From: Lysobacter sp. BMK333-48F3
GTDB lineage: Bacteria; Pseudomonadota; Gammaproteobacteria; Xanthomonadales; Xanthomonadaceae
NCBI RefSeq assembly: GCF_019733395.1
Contig: NZ_JAIHOO010000001.1
Location: 2,241,001 to 2,305,000, forward strand
DNA length: 64,000 nucleotides
Reading direction: 5' to 3'
Shown: in pieces, positions 1 to 9,667 of the stretch
Layout: each line of letters starts with the position of its first letter
How positions within the stretch are numbered: position 1 is the first letter of the stretch
Notes under the pieces: generated by a model
The model's input: only the letters and a program-made list of their open reading frames with translations
What the model was told of the DNA's origin: nothing
Databases searched by the model: none
Position numbers and translations under genes: made by a program

Positions 1-1
1 C

Positions 2-1318
2 CACGCCCGCTCCAGCTTCGCCTTCGACGTCCTGCTGGCGCAGGACAAGGGCGTCAACGACCGCGGCATCGTCGTGCCGGCGCGCGCGGTCGCCTGGGAA
101 CGCGCCTTCGACGCGCGCAAGCTGGTCCAACTGCGCGCGCCGTTCGTGCGCCTGGACGTGGCCAACGACAAGGTCGAGGCGGTCGGCGCGGCCGCGCCGA
201 GCTACGCCATCGACCCGCGCAGCGAAACCCTGACCGCGCCGGCGGCGGCCAACTTCGACACCAAGAGCACCGACTACGGCCCGGCGCTGTGGGTGGCTTC
301 GCCCTACCACTCCGACCGCACCTCGTACGACTCGGTCACCATCCACACCATGCAGGGCTACTACGCCGGCAGCATCTCCTGGTTCCAGAACAACCCCTAC
401 AGCGTCAGCGCGCACTACCTGATCCGCAGCTCCGACGGCCAGATCACCCAGATGGTGCGCGAGAGCCGCGCCGCCCATCACGTCGGCGTGCACAACAAGA
501 CCACCCTGGGCATCGAGCACGAAGGCTTCGTCAACAACGCCAGCTGGTACACCGCGGCGATGTACAACGCCTCGGCCGCGCTGACCCGGCACTTCTGCGC
601 CCGCTACAGCGCGATCAGCTGCGCCAGCGCCTACAAGGGCCCGGCCGGCAGCGGCATCAACGTGCTGCCGACCAGCGTCAAGGTGAAGGGCCACCAGCAC
701 TACAGCAGCCAGACCCACACCGACCCGGGCATCAACTGGGATTGGGCGCGCTACTACAACCTGCTCAATCCGGGCAGCGGCACCGGCAGCGTGATCGACA
801 GCTTCGAAAGCTCGGTCGGCCACTTCGACACCGGGCCGGCCTACTCGGGAAGCACCACCGGCATCTCTTCGGCCTCGCTGGCCGAGCGCAACTGCACCAC
901 GCGCAAGAACGGCGAGTGCTCGCTGCGGGTGCTGTTGAAGGACGACACCGCCACCGCGTCGGATTGGGCGGTGCGCCTGCTCTCGGCCAGCGGCACGCCG
1001 GCCAGCAACGCCGCGCTCAACCGCAGCAACGGCAAGGTCGGGTTCTGGGTCTACACCGGCGCCACCGGCCTGAGCGCGGCGCTCGGCGTCGACGACAGCG
1101 ACGGCACCGAGCGTTCGGTCAGCCGCGCGATTCCGGCCAACGCCTGGACCTACCTGGAGTGGCGCCTGGACGACGCCGCGCAATGGGACGCCTGGGTCGG
1201 CGGCGCCGACGGCGCGATCACCGCCTCGACGGTGAAGCTCGACGCGGTGTGGTTCTACCGCGACCAGACCGCGTACGACGTCAACGTCTATCTGGACGAC
1301 GTCCAGGTCAAGTACTGA
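2..1318 (+). CDS. Secreted N-acetylmuramoyl-L-alanine amidase, 5' end outside the window
   Basis: The reading frame is open from base 2, so the N-terminus lies upstream; 438 residues are visible. An Amidase_2 (PGRP-like) zinc amidase domain spans about bases 320-780, with the first zinc histidine in TIHTMQG and later ligands in GHQHYSSQTHTDPG. Such enzymes cleave the amide bond between MurNAc and the stem peptide. The part before the amidase (bases 2-290) matches the linker of the amidase at 8051-9667, so the two are paralogues and this gene probably also has an upstream lysozyme-like domain. The last ~175 residues (from about base 790) form a separate domain, repeated at the end of the next gene, that looks like a beta-sandwich wall- or sugar-binding module. 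Function is confident; the binding role is inferred. Confidence 0.9.
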   Translation, partial: HARSSFAFDVLLAQDKGVNDRGIVVPARAVAWERAFDARKLVQLRAPFVRLDVANDKVEAVGAAAPSYAIDPRSETLTAPAAANFDTKSTDYGPALWVASPYHSDRTSYDSVTIHTMQGYYAGSISWFQNNPYSVSAHYLIRSSDGQITQMVRESRAAHHVGVHNKTTLGIEHEGFVNNASWYTAAMYNASAALTRHFCARYSAISCASAYKGPAGSGINVLPTSVKVKGHQHYSSQTHTDPGINWDWARYYNLLNPGSGTGSVIDSFESSVGHFDTGPAYSGSTTGISSASLAERNCTTRKNGECSLRVLLKDDTATASDWAVRLLSASGTPASNAALNRSNGKVGFWVYTGATGLSAALGVDDSDGTERSVSRAIPANAWTYLEWRLDDAAQWDAWVGGADGAITASTVKLDAVWFYRDQTAYDVNVYLDDVQVKY

Positions 1319-1451
1319 TCGGCGCGTCGCGCAGGCCGGCCTCCCGCACCCGGCCTGCGCGCGCCCGGTCGCCTTGGCGCGCTCCGCGCTCCGCATCGCG
1401 TTTCCCATCGCCCGACCATGACGCGCCGCCTGCGGCGCACAGGGGGAATTC

Positions 1452-3584
1452 ATGTCCGACAATCCGCACAGCGGCCGGCCGCGCGCGTCCGCGCGGCGCG
1501 TGCCGGCCTGGCCGGCGCCGCTGGCCTTGCTGCTGGCCGGCGCGGTCTTCGCTCATTGGCTGACCCGCCCGTCCGCGCCGCCGTCCGCGCCGGCCGGCGC
1601 ATCCGGCCTCGCCGCCGATGCCGCGCCGTTGCGTCGTCCGCTCGATATCCGCGTGCGCGACGCGGTCACCGGCCGCGCTCTGGCCGCGCAACTACGGCTG
1701 GAGCGCGACGGCGCGCGCGCGCTCGAACTGAACGCCGGTACGCGAGGCGGGCGGGTCGCCAGCCTTTCCGCCGGCGATTACCGCTTGACCGTCGCCGCAC
1801 CCGGCCACGAGGCCCTGAGCCTGCCGCTGCGCGTCGACGCCGCGCCGAGCCTGCCGACCACGGTCTGGCTGTCGCCGTCGACCCCGTCCGAGGCCTTGGA
1901 CCTGCTGGCCTTGAAGGCCGCCGCCTGCGCCGATTGCGCGGTGTTCAGCGGCCACGTCTACGACCGAGCCAGCGGCGCGCCGGTGGCCGGCGCGCGCGTG
2001 CGCAGCAGCCAGGGCGAGCAGGCGCTGACCGACGCGAGCGGCTATTTCGAACTGCAGGCGCGCCTGCCGCAGGCGCAGAGCGCCGATCGCGAGGCCTTGC
2101 CGGCGGAAATCGAATTGCGCGTCGCCGGCGCCGGCTACCGCAGCCAACGCCTGAGCGGCCTGCCGCTGCTCAACGACAGCCGCCACCTGATCGTCGACCT
2201 CGACGCCGGGGCCGGCGTGGCGGTGGTCGATCGCCGCCACGTGCAGGCGCGCGCGCGCGAAAGCGTCGACCGGCAGCGGCCGGTGTCGGCCGCCGACCAG
2301 GTCCGGATCGATAGCGATGCCGCGGCCCAGGCCGACGCCGCGCTGGACCCGGCCCGGCCCGCTTCGCGCGCGCTGGCGCAGCAGTTGGCGGCGCAGGCGG
2401 CGAGCGTGCCGGTGCCGAGCAGCATCCGCGTCGGCACCAATTGCTCCGGCCGTTCCTGCACCGGGGTGTCGGTGTACGCGTTCGAGGACTACGTCGGCCG
2501 CGGCCTCGACGAGGAGTGGATCCCGTCCTGGGACGCCGACTCGCTCGCCGCCGGCGCGGTCGCCTATCGCAGCTACGCGGCCTATTACGTCGCCCATCCG
2601 GTCAACAGCCGCTACGACATCTGCGCCAGCACCTCCTGCCAGGCGTTCAACGCCGACAGCGTCTCGGCCACCGTCGCCGCGGCCGCGGCCACCCGCGGCG
2701 TGCTGCTGACCCGCGACGGCCGCACCGCCGCCTTCAGCGAGTACTCGGCCGAGAACAACGCCTGGGACGATCCCTCCGACGGTCTGTCCTGCGTCAACAA
2801 CGACCTCAGCTGCGGCAACGGCCGCAACGGTTCGCCGCGCAACAACTGGCCCTGCCTCAGCGACGAAGTCGGGCGCAATCGCGGCTGCTTCGGCCACGGC
2901 CGCGGCATGAGCCAGTGGGGCACCCAGCGCTGGGCCGCCAACCAGGGCCGCGACTGGCGCTGGATCGCCAATCACTACTTCAACGGCAACAACCAGCCCG
3001 GCGGCATGCGCAACGCCTTCCTCGCCAACGACGGCGGGGTCGGCGGCGGCGCGGTGGTGATGGACGGCTTCGAGAGCGGCGTCGGTCGCTTCGCCAGCGC
3101 GCCGACCCTGTCCGGCAGCACGGTCGGCATCTCCACCGCCTCGCTGGCCCAGCAGGACTGCGGCACGCGCAAGAACGGCAACTGCTCGCTGCGCGTGCTG
3201 CTGAAGGACGACCCGGCGGTGAGCACGGCCTGGGCGGTGCGGCTGTTGTCCGGCGGCGGTGCGCCGGCCAACAACCTGGAACTGGTGACCGCGCGCGGCC
3301 GGGTCGGCTTCTGGGTCTACACCGGCGCCAGCGGCGTGACCGCCTCGCTGAGCATCGACGACAGCGACGGCACCGAGCGCGCGGTCGCGCGCGCGATCCC
3401 GACCGGGCAATGGACCTGGCTGGAGTGGGCGCTGGACGACCCGGCGCAGTGGAACGCCTGGGCCGGCGCCAGCAACGGCAGCATCGACGCCGCCAGCGTG
3501 CGCCTGGACGCGGTCTGGTTCCTGCGCGAACAGACCAGCTACGACGTGAACCTCTATCTGGACGACGTGCAGATCGTCCATTGA
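1452..3584 (+). CDS. SpoIID/LytB-domain protein with carboxypeptidase-regulatory-like domain and shared C-terminal module
   Basis: This 710-residue protein starts at ATG after a purine-rich GGGGGAA stretch. A hydrophobic segment at residues 18-38 is a signal anchor or signal peptide. A CarboxypepD_reg-like beta domain lies near residues 165-215 ([19 protein letters not shown]). A SpoIID domain covers about 325-525, with the hallmark [13 protein letters not shown]; the preceding EEW holds the likely catalytic glutamate, and [10 protein letters not shown] is also typical. SpoIID is known as a lytic transglycosylase for denuded glycan, the product of amidases, so its place beside an amidase makes biochemical sense. 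Residues ~534-710 repeat the C-terminal domain of the upstream amidase. Lysobacter does not sporulate, so a role in lysis or wall remodelling is inferred. Confidence 0.85.
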   Translation: MSDNPHSGRPRASARRVPAWPAPLALLLAGAVFAHWLTRPSAPPSAPAGASGLAADAAPLRRPLDIRVRDAVTGRALAAQLRLERDGARALELNAGTRGGRVASLSAGDYRLTVAAPGHEALSLPLRVDAAPSLPTTVWLSPSTPSEALDLLALKAAACADCAVFSGHVYDRASGAPVAGARVRSSQGEQALTDASGYFELQARLPQAQSADREALPAEIELRVAGAGYRSQRLSGLPLLNDSRHLIVDLDAGAGVAVVDRRHVQARARESVDRQRPVSAADQVRIDSDAAAQADAALDPARPASRALAQQLAAQAASVPVPSSIRVGTNCSGRSCTGVSVYAFEDYVGRGLDEEWIPSWDADSLAAGAVAYRSYAAYYVAHPVNSRYDICASTSCQAFNADSVSATVAAAAATRGVLLTRDGRTAAFSEYSAENNAWDDPSDGLSCVNNDLSCGNGRNGSPRNNWPCLSDEVGRNRGCFGHGRGMSQWGTQRWAANQGRDWRWIANHYFNGNNQPGGMRNAFLANDGGVGGGAVVMDGFESGVGRFASAPTLSGSTVGISTASLAQQDCGTRKNGNCSLRVLLKDDPAVSTAWAVRLLSGGGAPANNLELVTARGRVGFWVYTGASGVTASLSIDDSDGTERAVARAIPTGQWTWLEWALDDPAQWNAWAGASNGSIDAASVRLDAVWFLREQTSYDVNLYLDDVQIVH

Positions 3585-3640
3585 TTTCCCCCCGTGTCGC
3601 GCCGTCGGCAACGGCGCGACCTCATCCTGGAGCATCCGCC

Positions 3641-4405
3641 ATGCCTTGTTCCTTCCGTACCCGAACCGCCGCCGCGCTGTTCGCCTTCGCCGCCCTGTTC
3701 GGCACCGCGGCGCAGGCCGCACCGAACTTCCAGATGCCGTTCCCCTGCGGCCAAGTCTGGTCGGGCCAGACCCGCACCAACCACAACCCGGTCAACTCGG
3801 TCGACTTCAACCGCACCAACGACGAAGGCGACCCGGTGGTCGCCGCCGCCGCCGGCACCGTCACGGTCGTGCGCAACCTCGGCAGCACCAGCTACGGCAA
3901 GTACGTGGTGGTCGACCACGGCGGCGGCTGGACCACGCTGTACGCCCACCTCAACGCGTTCTCGGTCTCGGTCGGCCAGAGCGTGGCGATGGGCCGCCAG
4001 ATCGGCACCGTCGGCAACACCGGCGGCTCCACCGGCGCCCACCTGCACTTCGAAGAACGCCTCAACGGCAGCGCGCAGCGGATCGTGTTCAACGGCAGCC
4101 AGATCCTCTACTACGGCACCAACAGCTACACCAGCCGCAACTCCTGCGGCAGCAGCAGCGGCAACGGCCAGGTCAACACCAACGGCACCCCGCTCAACGT
4201 GCGCTCCGGCCCGGGCACCTCGTACTCGATCGTCGGCAGCCTCGCCGACGGTACCAGCGTGACCATCCAGTGCCAGACCACCGGTAGCTCGGTCACCGGC
4301 ACCTACGGCACCAGCAACATCTGGAACCGGATCGGCAGCGGCCGTTTCATTCCGGACGCCTACACCTACACCGGTTCGGACGGCCGCGTCGCGCCGCCGT
4401 GCTGA
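3641..4405 (+). CDS. Secreted M23 family metallopeptidase with C-terminal SH3-like domain
   Basis: This 254-residue protein starts at ATG after GGAGCATCCGCC. A signal peptide ends near AQAA (residue ~26). The M23 (lysostaphin/LytM-like) zinc ligands are visible: H and D in [10 protein letters not shown], then LYAHL and HLHFEE near residue 134. M23 enzymes cut peptide cross-bridges. A bacterial SH3-like segment follows at ~180-250 ([19 protein letters not shown]), a common wall-targeting module. It is the third wall-lytic gene in a row on this strand, so the set can attack amide, glycan and peptide bonds. A hairpin terminator follows. Confidence 0.93.
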   Translation: MPCSFRTRTAAALFAFAALFGTAAQAAPNFQMPFPCGQVWSGQTRTNHNPVNSVDFNRTNDEGDPVVAAAAGTVTVVRNLGSTSYGKYVVVDHGGGWTTLYAHLNAFSVSVGQSVAMGRQIGTVGNTGGSTGAHLHFEERLNGSAQRIVFNGSQILYYGTNSYTSRNSCGSSSGNGQVNTNGTPLNVRSGPGTSYSIVGSLADGTSVTIQCQTTGSSVTGTYGTSNIWNRIGSGRFIPDAYTYTGSDGRVAPPC

Positions 4406-4449
4406 CCGGCTGAGTTTTGCGTTTTCGCCGGCCGTTCCGCCGGTCGGCG

Positions 4450-4490
4450 TACGCTGCGGTGTCCCCCCGACGCCGCAGCGTATTCTTTTT
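4450..4490 (+). terminator. Intrinsic terminator after the M23 peptidase
   Basis: A perfect 10-bp stem (4450-4459 with 4473-4482) and 13-nt loop is followed by TTCTTTTTG. It ends transcription of the three-gene lytic cluster. Confidence 0.75.
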
Positions 4491-4550
4491 GCCGAACGCC
4501 CCGCGCCGCTAAGCTTCGCCAGTCCCGAATCCCGAATCCCCCGTCGTCCG

Positions 4551-5465
4551 ATGAAACCCGCCTCCGTCGTGTTGATTGCACTCGCCTCGGCCGCGCTCGG
4601 CGCCGTGCTGGGCGGCGCCTACGTGGCGCGGCGCGACGGCGCTGCCGCGCCTGCGACGCCGGACACCGCCGCCGCCGCCGCGTCGCGAGCGACGACACCC
4701 GCGCACGATGCTTCCGCGGCGCTGCCGGACTACGTTTCGATCGGCAGCGAGCGGGTCAGTTTCGAAGCCCTGCGCCGCCGCGCCGCGTCCGACCCGGCCT
4801 TCCTGCGCGGCCTGATGCAGCGCTATCGCGACCAGACCGAGCCGGTCGCGCGCGGCGAACTGCTGGCCCTGCTCAACGCCGTATCCGGCGAGGAGGTGCT
4901 GCGCTTCGCCCTGTCGCTGACGGCGAGCACGCGCGCCGAAGACGAACGCGACGGGCTGGCCCTGCTCGCCGCCTATCCGATGGACCGCGCCGAAGTGCGC
5001 GACACCTTGTTGGCCAAGCTCGGCCAGGGCGGCGACCCGCAACGCATGGGCGAACTGGTGGCGATGCTGACCCCGGCGACCATGGCCAGCGAGGACGCCG
5101 CGCCGGTGATCGCCGAACTGGCGACGCTGGCGCGCCACCCCGATCCGGCCCTGCGCGCGCAGGCGGTGCTGCAACTGGCGCAATGGGACGATGGCGAACA
5201 GGCCGAGGACCTGCTGCACCGCGCGATCCTGGACTCTTCCGCCGAGGTGCGGGCCAAGGCCATCGCCGGCATCCAGGGCTCGCACATCCGCAGCGACCGG
5301 CTCAAGGAAGCCTTGTTGGCGATCGCCGCCGACCCGGCCTCCAGCGCCGCCGACCGCGGCGCGGCGACCTTCGCCCTGCAGCAGTTCCGGCTCAACCGCG
5401 CCGAGTACGGCATCTGGCGCCGCGCCCAGGCCCAGGCCGACGCCGACAGCGGCGAGGGCGGCTGA
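4551..5465 (+). CDS. Membrane-anchored or exported HEAT-like repeat protein, function unknown
   Basis: This 304-residue protein has a hydrophobic N-terminus (residues 4-25, ALASAALGAVLGGAYV) and an Ala/Pro-rich linker to about residue 55. The rest is all-helical, with HEAT/Armadillo-like repeats from ~120, for example DPALRAQAVLQLAQW and SSAEVRAKAIAGIQG. Such repeats mediate protein-protein contacts; no catalytic motif is seen. GC3 is as high as in its neighbours. It stands alone between a terminator and a convergent gene. Confidence 0.75.
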   Translation: MKPASVVLIALASAALGAVLGGAYVARRDGAAAPATPDTAAAAASRATTPAHDASAALPDYVSIGSERVSFEALRRRAASDPAFLRGLMQRYRDQTEPVARGELLALLNAVSGEEVLRFALSLTASTRAEDERDGLALLAAYPMDRAEVRDTLLAKLGQGGDPQRMGELVAMLTPATMASEDAAPVIAELATLARHPDPALRAQAVLQLAQWDDGEQAEDLLHRAILDSSAEVRAKAIAGIQGSHIRSDRLKEALLAIAADPASSAADRGAATFALQQFRLNRAEYGIWRRAQAQADADSGEGG

Positions 5466-5509
5466 GCCGCGGCCTCGCGCGCGCCTGGCTGCGCGCGGAC
5501 GGGGCGGGC

Positions 5510-6259
5510 CTAGCTGCGCACCGTAGGCGCGACGAAGCGATGCACCCAGTGTTCGCCGAACGAGGCGAGCAACTGGTCCAGATGACGCCGGTCGCGCCGG
5601 TCGAACACGTGTTCGCCGCGGGCGCCGGCTTGCAGCGGACGGTGCTCGACGTCGAAGCCGGCGCCGGCCTCGAAGCCGTGTTCGTCGCCGATCACCGCGC
5701 GGGCGCGGATCGCGCCCAGGGCCTCGAGCGCGTCCTCGCCCGGTTCGCCGCGGCGGTCCGCGCCGCGCTCGCCATGGATCAGGCCGCGCGCGGCGACGTC
5801 GCCGCCGGCCAGGATCCAGCCGCTGCTGTCGATATGGCCGGCGCGCACATGGCCGGTCACGACGATGCGCGAGGCCGGCCCGGCATCGCGCAGCACGCCG
5901 TGGACATTGAGGTTGCCGGCCACGACCAGGGCCGCGCCGACCGACAGGTCGCCCTCGACTTCCAGGTCGCCGACCAGGGCGCGCGGACTGTGGCCGTCGA
6001 GCGTCGCGCCCGCGCTGCGCACGCTGCGCGCCGGGGCCAGGCGCTGGGCCAGGTGGGCGGCGCCGAACAGGGTGCCGCAATGGCAGGGCGACAGGCGCCG
6101 GACCAGGGCGGCGAAGCTACCGCCCTGCGCCGCGGCGGCCTCGATCGCGCCGAAATCCGGGTCCGGCGAGACCGGCAGGGACGGGGCGCCGGCGCGGACC
6201 GCGGCGAAGTCGGCCGCGGTCGGCGGCGACAAGGGGGTGTCCAGTTCATGCAACGGCAT
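5510..6259 (-). CDS. Polymer-forming (bactofilin-like) beta-helix protein, function unknown
   Basis: This is a 249-residue protein. The middle (residues ~95-160) has short repeated hydrophobic-glycine turns such as LVGDLEVEGDLSVGAALVVAGNLNVHGVL and a later GWILAGGDVAARGLI, the pattern of a right-handed parallel beta-helix as in bactofilins. There is no signal peptide or membrane segment, so it is probably cytoplasmic. The N-terminal ~90 residues include a CHC motif (SPCHCGTLF). The two flanking parts resemble nothing I recognise. Assignment to the polymer-forming group is moderately sure; the role is unknown. Confidence 0.6.
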   Translation of the reverse strand: MPLHELDTPLSPPTAADFAAVRAGAPSLPVSPDPDFGAIEAAAAQGGSFAALVRRLSPCHCGTLFGAAHLAQRLAPARSVRSAGATLDGHSPRALVGDLEVEGDLSVGAALVVAGNLNVHGVLRDAGPASRIVVTGHVRAGHIDSSGWILAGGDVAARGLIHGERGADRRGEPGEDALEALGAIRARAVIGDEHGFEAGAGFDVEHRPLQAGARGEHVFDRRDRRHLDQLLASFGEHWVHRFVAPTVRS

Positions 6260-6683
6260 CGGATCGTCCCTGGCTAATGTGCCAAGAAGTATGAATGTCG
6301 TTCAGCTGGGAAACCTTGAGCGAATCCGGCGATCGTCGGCCCATACCTGGACCTGCGGCACGAAATCGAACTAAATCAAGCAACTACGGGCGAGGGGGCG
6401 GCTCCGGCCAGGGCCGGAAGGGGCGCCGGGACCGGCCTCGGGGACTGTGAACCCGGCATCAGATTGCCGAAACGGCTGAACATCGATGCCCGGGGCCAAT
6501 TGATTTTCGTCCTGGACACCACTACGGTGTGCGTGCTGAGTTCGTCAAGGGTCACCGTAGGTCGTGACCCGATGCCGTAGATCGCTGATCCACTCCATCG
6601 TTTCACCTGGCTTCCTCCTTGCAACCAGCTCAACGCCGCCTCGGCGGTATATCCATAGTTAAGTATGTTCAAGGAGTTAGCAA
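6260..6683. other. 424-bp intergenic region with the cspA leader
   Basis: This stretch separates the divergent bactofilin-like gene from cspA and is less GC-rich than the coding DNA. The cspA ribosome binding site AAGGAG is at 6671-6676, seven bases before the ATG. The sequence near 6648-6660 is AT-rich and could hold a -10 element, but no -35 at proper spacing is clear. A long 5' leader, as in E. coli cspA, fits the gap; this is inference. Confidence 0.45.
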
Positions 6684-6893
6684 ATGTCGGATCGTGAAGT
6701 CGGTACCGTCAAGTGGTTCAACGATGCCAAGGGCTTTGGCTTCATCAGCCGTGAGAGCGGCGATGACGTGTTCGTGCATTTCCGCGCGATCCAGGGCACC
6801 GGTTTCAAGAGCCTGCAGGAAGGCCAGAAGGTCTCCTTCGTCGTGACCCAGGGCCAGAAGGGCCTGCAGGCCGACCAGGTGCAGGCGCTCTGA
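6684..6893 (+). CDS. cspA: Cold-shock protein, CspA family
   Basis: This 69-residue protein is the usual size for a single OB-fold cold-shock domain. Both RNA-binding motifs are present: RNP1 KGFGFIS and RNP2 VFVHF, after the typical VGTVKWFND start. These proteins bind single-stranded RNA and DNA and melt structured mRNAs, often at low temperature. The gene has a strong AAGGAG site and its own terminator, so it is monocistronic. Which csp paralogue it is cannot be told from sequence alone. Confidence 0.95.
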   Translation: MSDREVGTVKWFNDAKGFGFISRESGDDVFVHFRAIQGTGFKSLQEGQKVSFVVTQGQKGLQADQVQAL

Positions 6894-6947
6894 ACCTTAG
6901 GGTTCTGCGTTGACCTCGCCGCCGCGCCTTCGGGCGCAGCGGCCGCG

Positions 6948-6974
6948 AAAGCCCGGCGCAAGCCGGGCTTTTTC
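6948..6974 (+). terminator. Intrinsic terminator of cspA
   Basis: A seven-pair stem GCCCGGC/GCCGGGC with loop GCAA is extended by A-T pairs and followed by TTTTTC. Confidence 0.85.
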
Positions 6975-7117
6975 GTTTCCGGAGGCCTCCGGCCGGCGCC
7001 CGGCGTTCGCAATCGGGCGGCTGCGCGGCCGGCCGCGCCCCGCGCTTCCCAAGCCGCGCGCCAGCGCGCACCATCGGCGCGGCTTTTCCCGATTTCGACC
7101 CTGCCTGCGACCCGGCC

Positions 7118-7660
7118 ATGAGCGCACCCGACAACGAATCCGATTACGAAGACGACGGCTACGATTTCGCCGACGACGACCGCGAGTTCGACGACGAAGC
7201 CCTGGTCTGGCAGTTGCTGCTGCTGATCAATCCCGGCGACGAGGACACCGCGCTGCAGCAGTTCGGCCGCTTCCGCGAGGCGCGCGAGGAGGGCGAAGCC
7301 GGCGACGTCGCCGACCTGGTGCAGGAGATCATCGACTGGACCTCGGGCTACTACGTCGACTGGAAAGACACCGAGACCTTCATCGACGCGATCGCCCAAC
7401 TGGCCGCGCGCTGGAACCTGCGCGTGGACTGGGGCGTGGAAGACCCGGGCGACGAGGAATTCCTCGCCGGCACCGACGTGCCCGAACTGATGGCCCGCGC
7501 CTACGACCGCCTGCGCGAGCACGGCTACACCCTGTGGAACCGCGACACCGGCGGCGACGCCTACGCCGGCTGGATCGCCCTGCGCCGCGACGACGAGAAC
7601 ATGCAGGCGGTCTGCGCCGCCCTCGGCATCGACCTGCGCCCGGGCAGCGACGCGTTCTGA
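7118..7660 (+). CDS. Acidic cytoplasmic protein, DUF6630-like
   Basis: This 180-residue, very acidic protein begins with an Asp/Glu-rich tail (residues 6-30) followed by a mixed alpha/beta domain. The segments RVDWGVEDPGDEEF and GYTLWNRDTGGDAYAGW resemble the DUF6630 family as I recall it; that match is not verified. There is no signal peptide, membrane segment or catalytic motif. It is monocistronic, and its function is unknown. Confidence 0.7.
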   Translation: MSAPDNESDYEDDGYDFADDDREFDDEALVWQLLLLINPGDEDTALQQFGRFREAREEGEAGDVADLVQEIIDWTSGYYVDWKDTETFIDAIAQLAARWNLRVDWGVEDPGDEEFLAGTDVPELMARAYDRLREHGYTLWNRDTGGDAYAGWIALRRDDENMQAVCAALGIDLRPGSDAF

Positions 7661-7768
7661 GCGTGGCCCTGCGTGCAGGCGGGGTAGCCGCGGCCTAAGC
7701 CGCGACCGCGCAATCGCGCCGCCCGGCGCAAACGCCGCAAGCCGCCGCCGAGGCTAAAGCCGAGCCAA

Positions 7769-7988
7769 AGCAAATCCCCCCTAGCCCCCCTTTTTCAAAG
7801 GGGGGAACAGCAGCGCTACGCGCAGAGCGACCAGCCTTACGGCCTTACGGATGAGAAGCGGCATTGCTGTGCCTTTCCCCCTTTGAAAAAGGGTGAGAGC
7901 GTGCGCTTGCGAACCGCAGGTTCGCGCACGATCGAACGCCAGCAGGCTGGGCCTGCTGGCCGGACGGGTAGGGGGGATTTGCTCTTGC
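7769..7988. repeat. Inverted pair of a dispersed AAATCCCCCC repeat, right copy interrupted
   Basis: A left copy (7769-7808) contains AAATCCCCCCTAGCCCCCC and TTTTTCAAAGGGGGG. An inverted copy begins at about 7874 (TTTCCCCCTTTGAAAAAGGG) and resumes at 7969-7988 (GGGGGGATTTGCTCTTG). About 75 bp with two internal hairpins split the right copy. The same pair, uninterrupted, is at 55073-55294. Each copy is itself self-complementary, as expected for a MITE- or REP-like element. Confidence 0.8.
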
Positions 7989-8050
7989 TTCAAGCCAATC
8001 CCAGCCGCCGCGCTGCGGCCCACCCGCAGCGCGGCGGCCGCGTCAGCGGA

Positions 8051-9667
8051 TCAGCAATCCGGTATCACCGCACCGCTGTTGTCGCGGGCCTCGTCGTTGC
8101 CCCAGCGGCTGAGGTAGTACGCCGACACCCAGGCTCCGGCCGGGCCGACGTCGAGGTCGGTCTTCAGCCAGTAGTGGTTGTAGCTGTCGCCGACCCGCAC
8201 TTCCTGGCCCCAGGCCTTGCAGTACACGTAGTTCGTGCCCTTGTAGAGCGTGCCCAACGGGGTCAGCGTCGACGGCCACTTGTAGCCGGTGGCGTCGGCG
8301 AAGGTGTCGACCCAGTACTTGCCCGGGGTCGGCGTGCCGCCGCCGCCGTTGAGCAGGGTGTAGTAGCTGGTCCAGGGGAAATACTTGCCCGGGTCGTAGC
8401 GGTTCTGGTTCTGGCTCAGCATGCCGTGGCCCTTGATCCGCACGCTGTCCGGGACCAGGTGCCAGGTGTCGTAGCCGGGCCCGTTCCAGGCCGTGCGGCA
8501 GTCGATGCCGCGCCGCGCGCACAGGCTCTTGGTCAAACGCGCCGAAGCGTTGAGCATCGCGCTCGACCAGTTGGCCGCATCCGCGGCGCGGCCGTCGTGC
8601 TCGATGCCGACCGTGTAGTTGTTGTGGTACTTGGCATGCCAGGCCTGATGGTGCTCGCGCACCATCTGGGTGATCTGGCCGTCCGACTTGCGGATCAGGT
8701 AATGCGCCGACACCTGCGCGCTGGGGTTCTGGAACCAGGCGATCGAGCCGGCGTAGGAGCCTTCCATGGTGTGCAGGATCACCGCGCTCATGGCATTGCC
8801 GGCGGTGCTGTAGTTGCTCGAGCTGGCCGGGTTCCAGATCGCCTCGCCGAAGTCGACCGCCTTGACCGAGACGTCGCCGGACGGCGCGGCGCGAACCTCT
8901 TGCGACAGCTCGCGCGCGAACGCCTCGTCGACCCGCACGCTGCCGTCGCCGGCATCGATGCGCAGCGCCGGCGCGCGCAGCTTGCGCAGTTGTTCCGGCG
9001 CGAACGCGCGCTCCAGCCGCAGCGGTTGCGGCGCGATCCGCACGCCCTGCGCGTCGACGCCGCGCTGCAACGTGTCCAGCACCCCGTAAGCGAAGCTCTG
9101 CCGCGCGTAGGCGGCCAGGCCGTGGTCGGAGGCGCCGTAGCCGGCGTAACGCGCCAGCGCCGGAGCGAGATCTTCGCTGCGCGCCAAGGCGCGGCTGCGC
9201 GCGCCGCCCTGGCCGGCAGCGAGGGCGCGGTCGAGCAGGGCGGCAGCGGCGAGGATATTGCTCTGCGGATCGTCGATCACCTGCCGCGCGGTGCGCCCGA
9301 TCAGGCGTGCGCCGTCGCCCACTTGATCGGCGAAACCGCCGCCGTGATAGAGGCCCATCACCCCGTAGGAACGCGGCATGTGCAGCTCGTGCGCGTCCTG
9401 TGCGGCGTCGGGCCGGACGTGGTTCCAGCCGGTTTCGGCGTAGGCGATGGCTTCCAGCGCGCCGGCGGGCAGGTTGGGATAGCGCGCATAGGCGCGGCGG
9501 AAGTACTCCGGATAGGCCGCGCGCTGGGCTTGCGCCAGCACCAGGGCCTGGGTGCGGTCGAGTTCGAAACGCAGGCTGTCGAGACTGGGCCGCTGCGCGG
9601 CGCCGGCCGCGCCGACGGCCAAACACAGTGCGCCGCCGATGCCGGCGGCGAGATGGTGCAGATGCAT
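8051..9667 (-). CDS. Secreted bifunctional-looking autolysin: lysozyme-like N-domain, Amidase_2 domain, SH3-like tail
   Basis: This 538-residue protein has a signal peptide (residues 1-~25, ending GAAGAAQ). The N-terminal region (~50-150) resembles a lytic transglycosylase fold, with a candidate catalytic glutamate in AIAYAETGWNH; this part is tentative. The Amidase_2 domain spans ~265-440 with zinc-ligand histidines in ILHTMEG and KGHGML, plus the conserved SAHYLI and QITQMVRE. An SH3-like tail follows (~455-530, RVGDSYNHYWLKTD). It is a clear paralogue of the gene at 2-1318, but the C-terminal domains differ. It probably cuts both glycan and amide bonds in peptidoglycan outside the cytoplasm. 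Confidence 0.88.
   Translation of the reverse strand: MHLHHLAAGIGGALCLAVGAAGAAQRPSLDSLRFELDRTQALVLAQAQRAAYPEYFRRAYARYPNLPAGALEAIAYAETGWNHVRPDAAQDAHELHMPRSYGVMGLYHGGGFADQVGDGARLIGRTARQVIDDPQSNILAAAALLDRALAAGQGGARSRALARSEDLAPALARYAGYGASDHGLAAYARQSFAYGVLDTLQRGVDAQGVRIAPQPLRLERAFAPEQLRKLRAPALRIDAGDGSVRVDEAFARELSQEVRAAPSGDVSVKAVDFGEAIWNPASSSNYSTAGNAMSAVILHTMEGSYAGSIAWFQNPSAQVSAHYLIRKSDGQITQMVREHHQAWHAKYHNNYTVGIEHDGRAADAANWSSAMLNASARLTKSLCARRGIDCRTAWNGPGYDTWHLVPDSVRIKGHGMLSQNQNRYDPGKYFPWTSYYTLLNGGGGTPTPGKYWVDTFADATGYKWPSTLTPLGTLYKGTNYVYCKAWGQEVRVGDSYNHYWLKTDLDVGPAGAWVSAYYLSRWGNDEARDNSGAVIPDC

Noticed and set aside
1692..3722. 676-codon frame opposite the SpoIID gene
   Set aside because: Ala/Arg/Gly-rich shadow with no domain; the plus-strand gene is clear.
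6376..6672. 98-codon frame on the minus strand opposite the cspA leader
   Set aside because: No codon bias or start signal; overlaps the likely cspA 5' leader.
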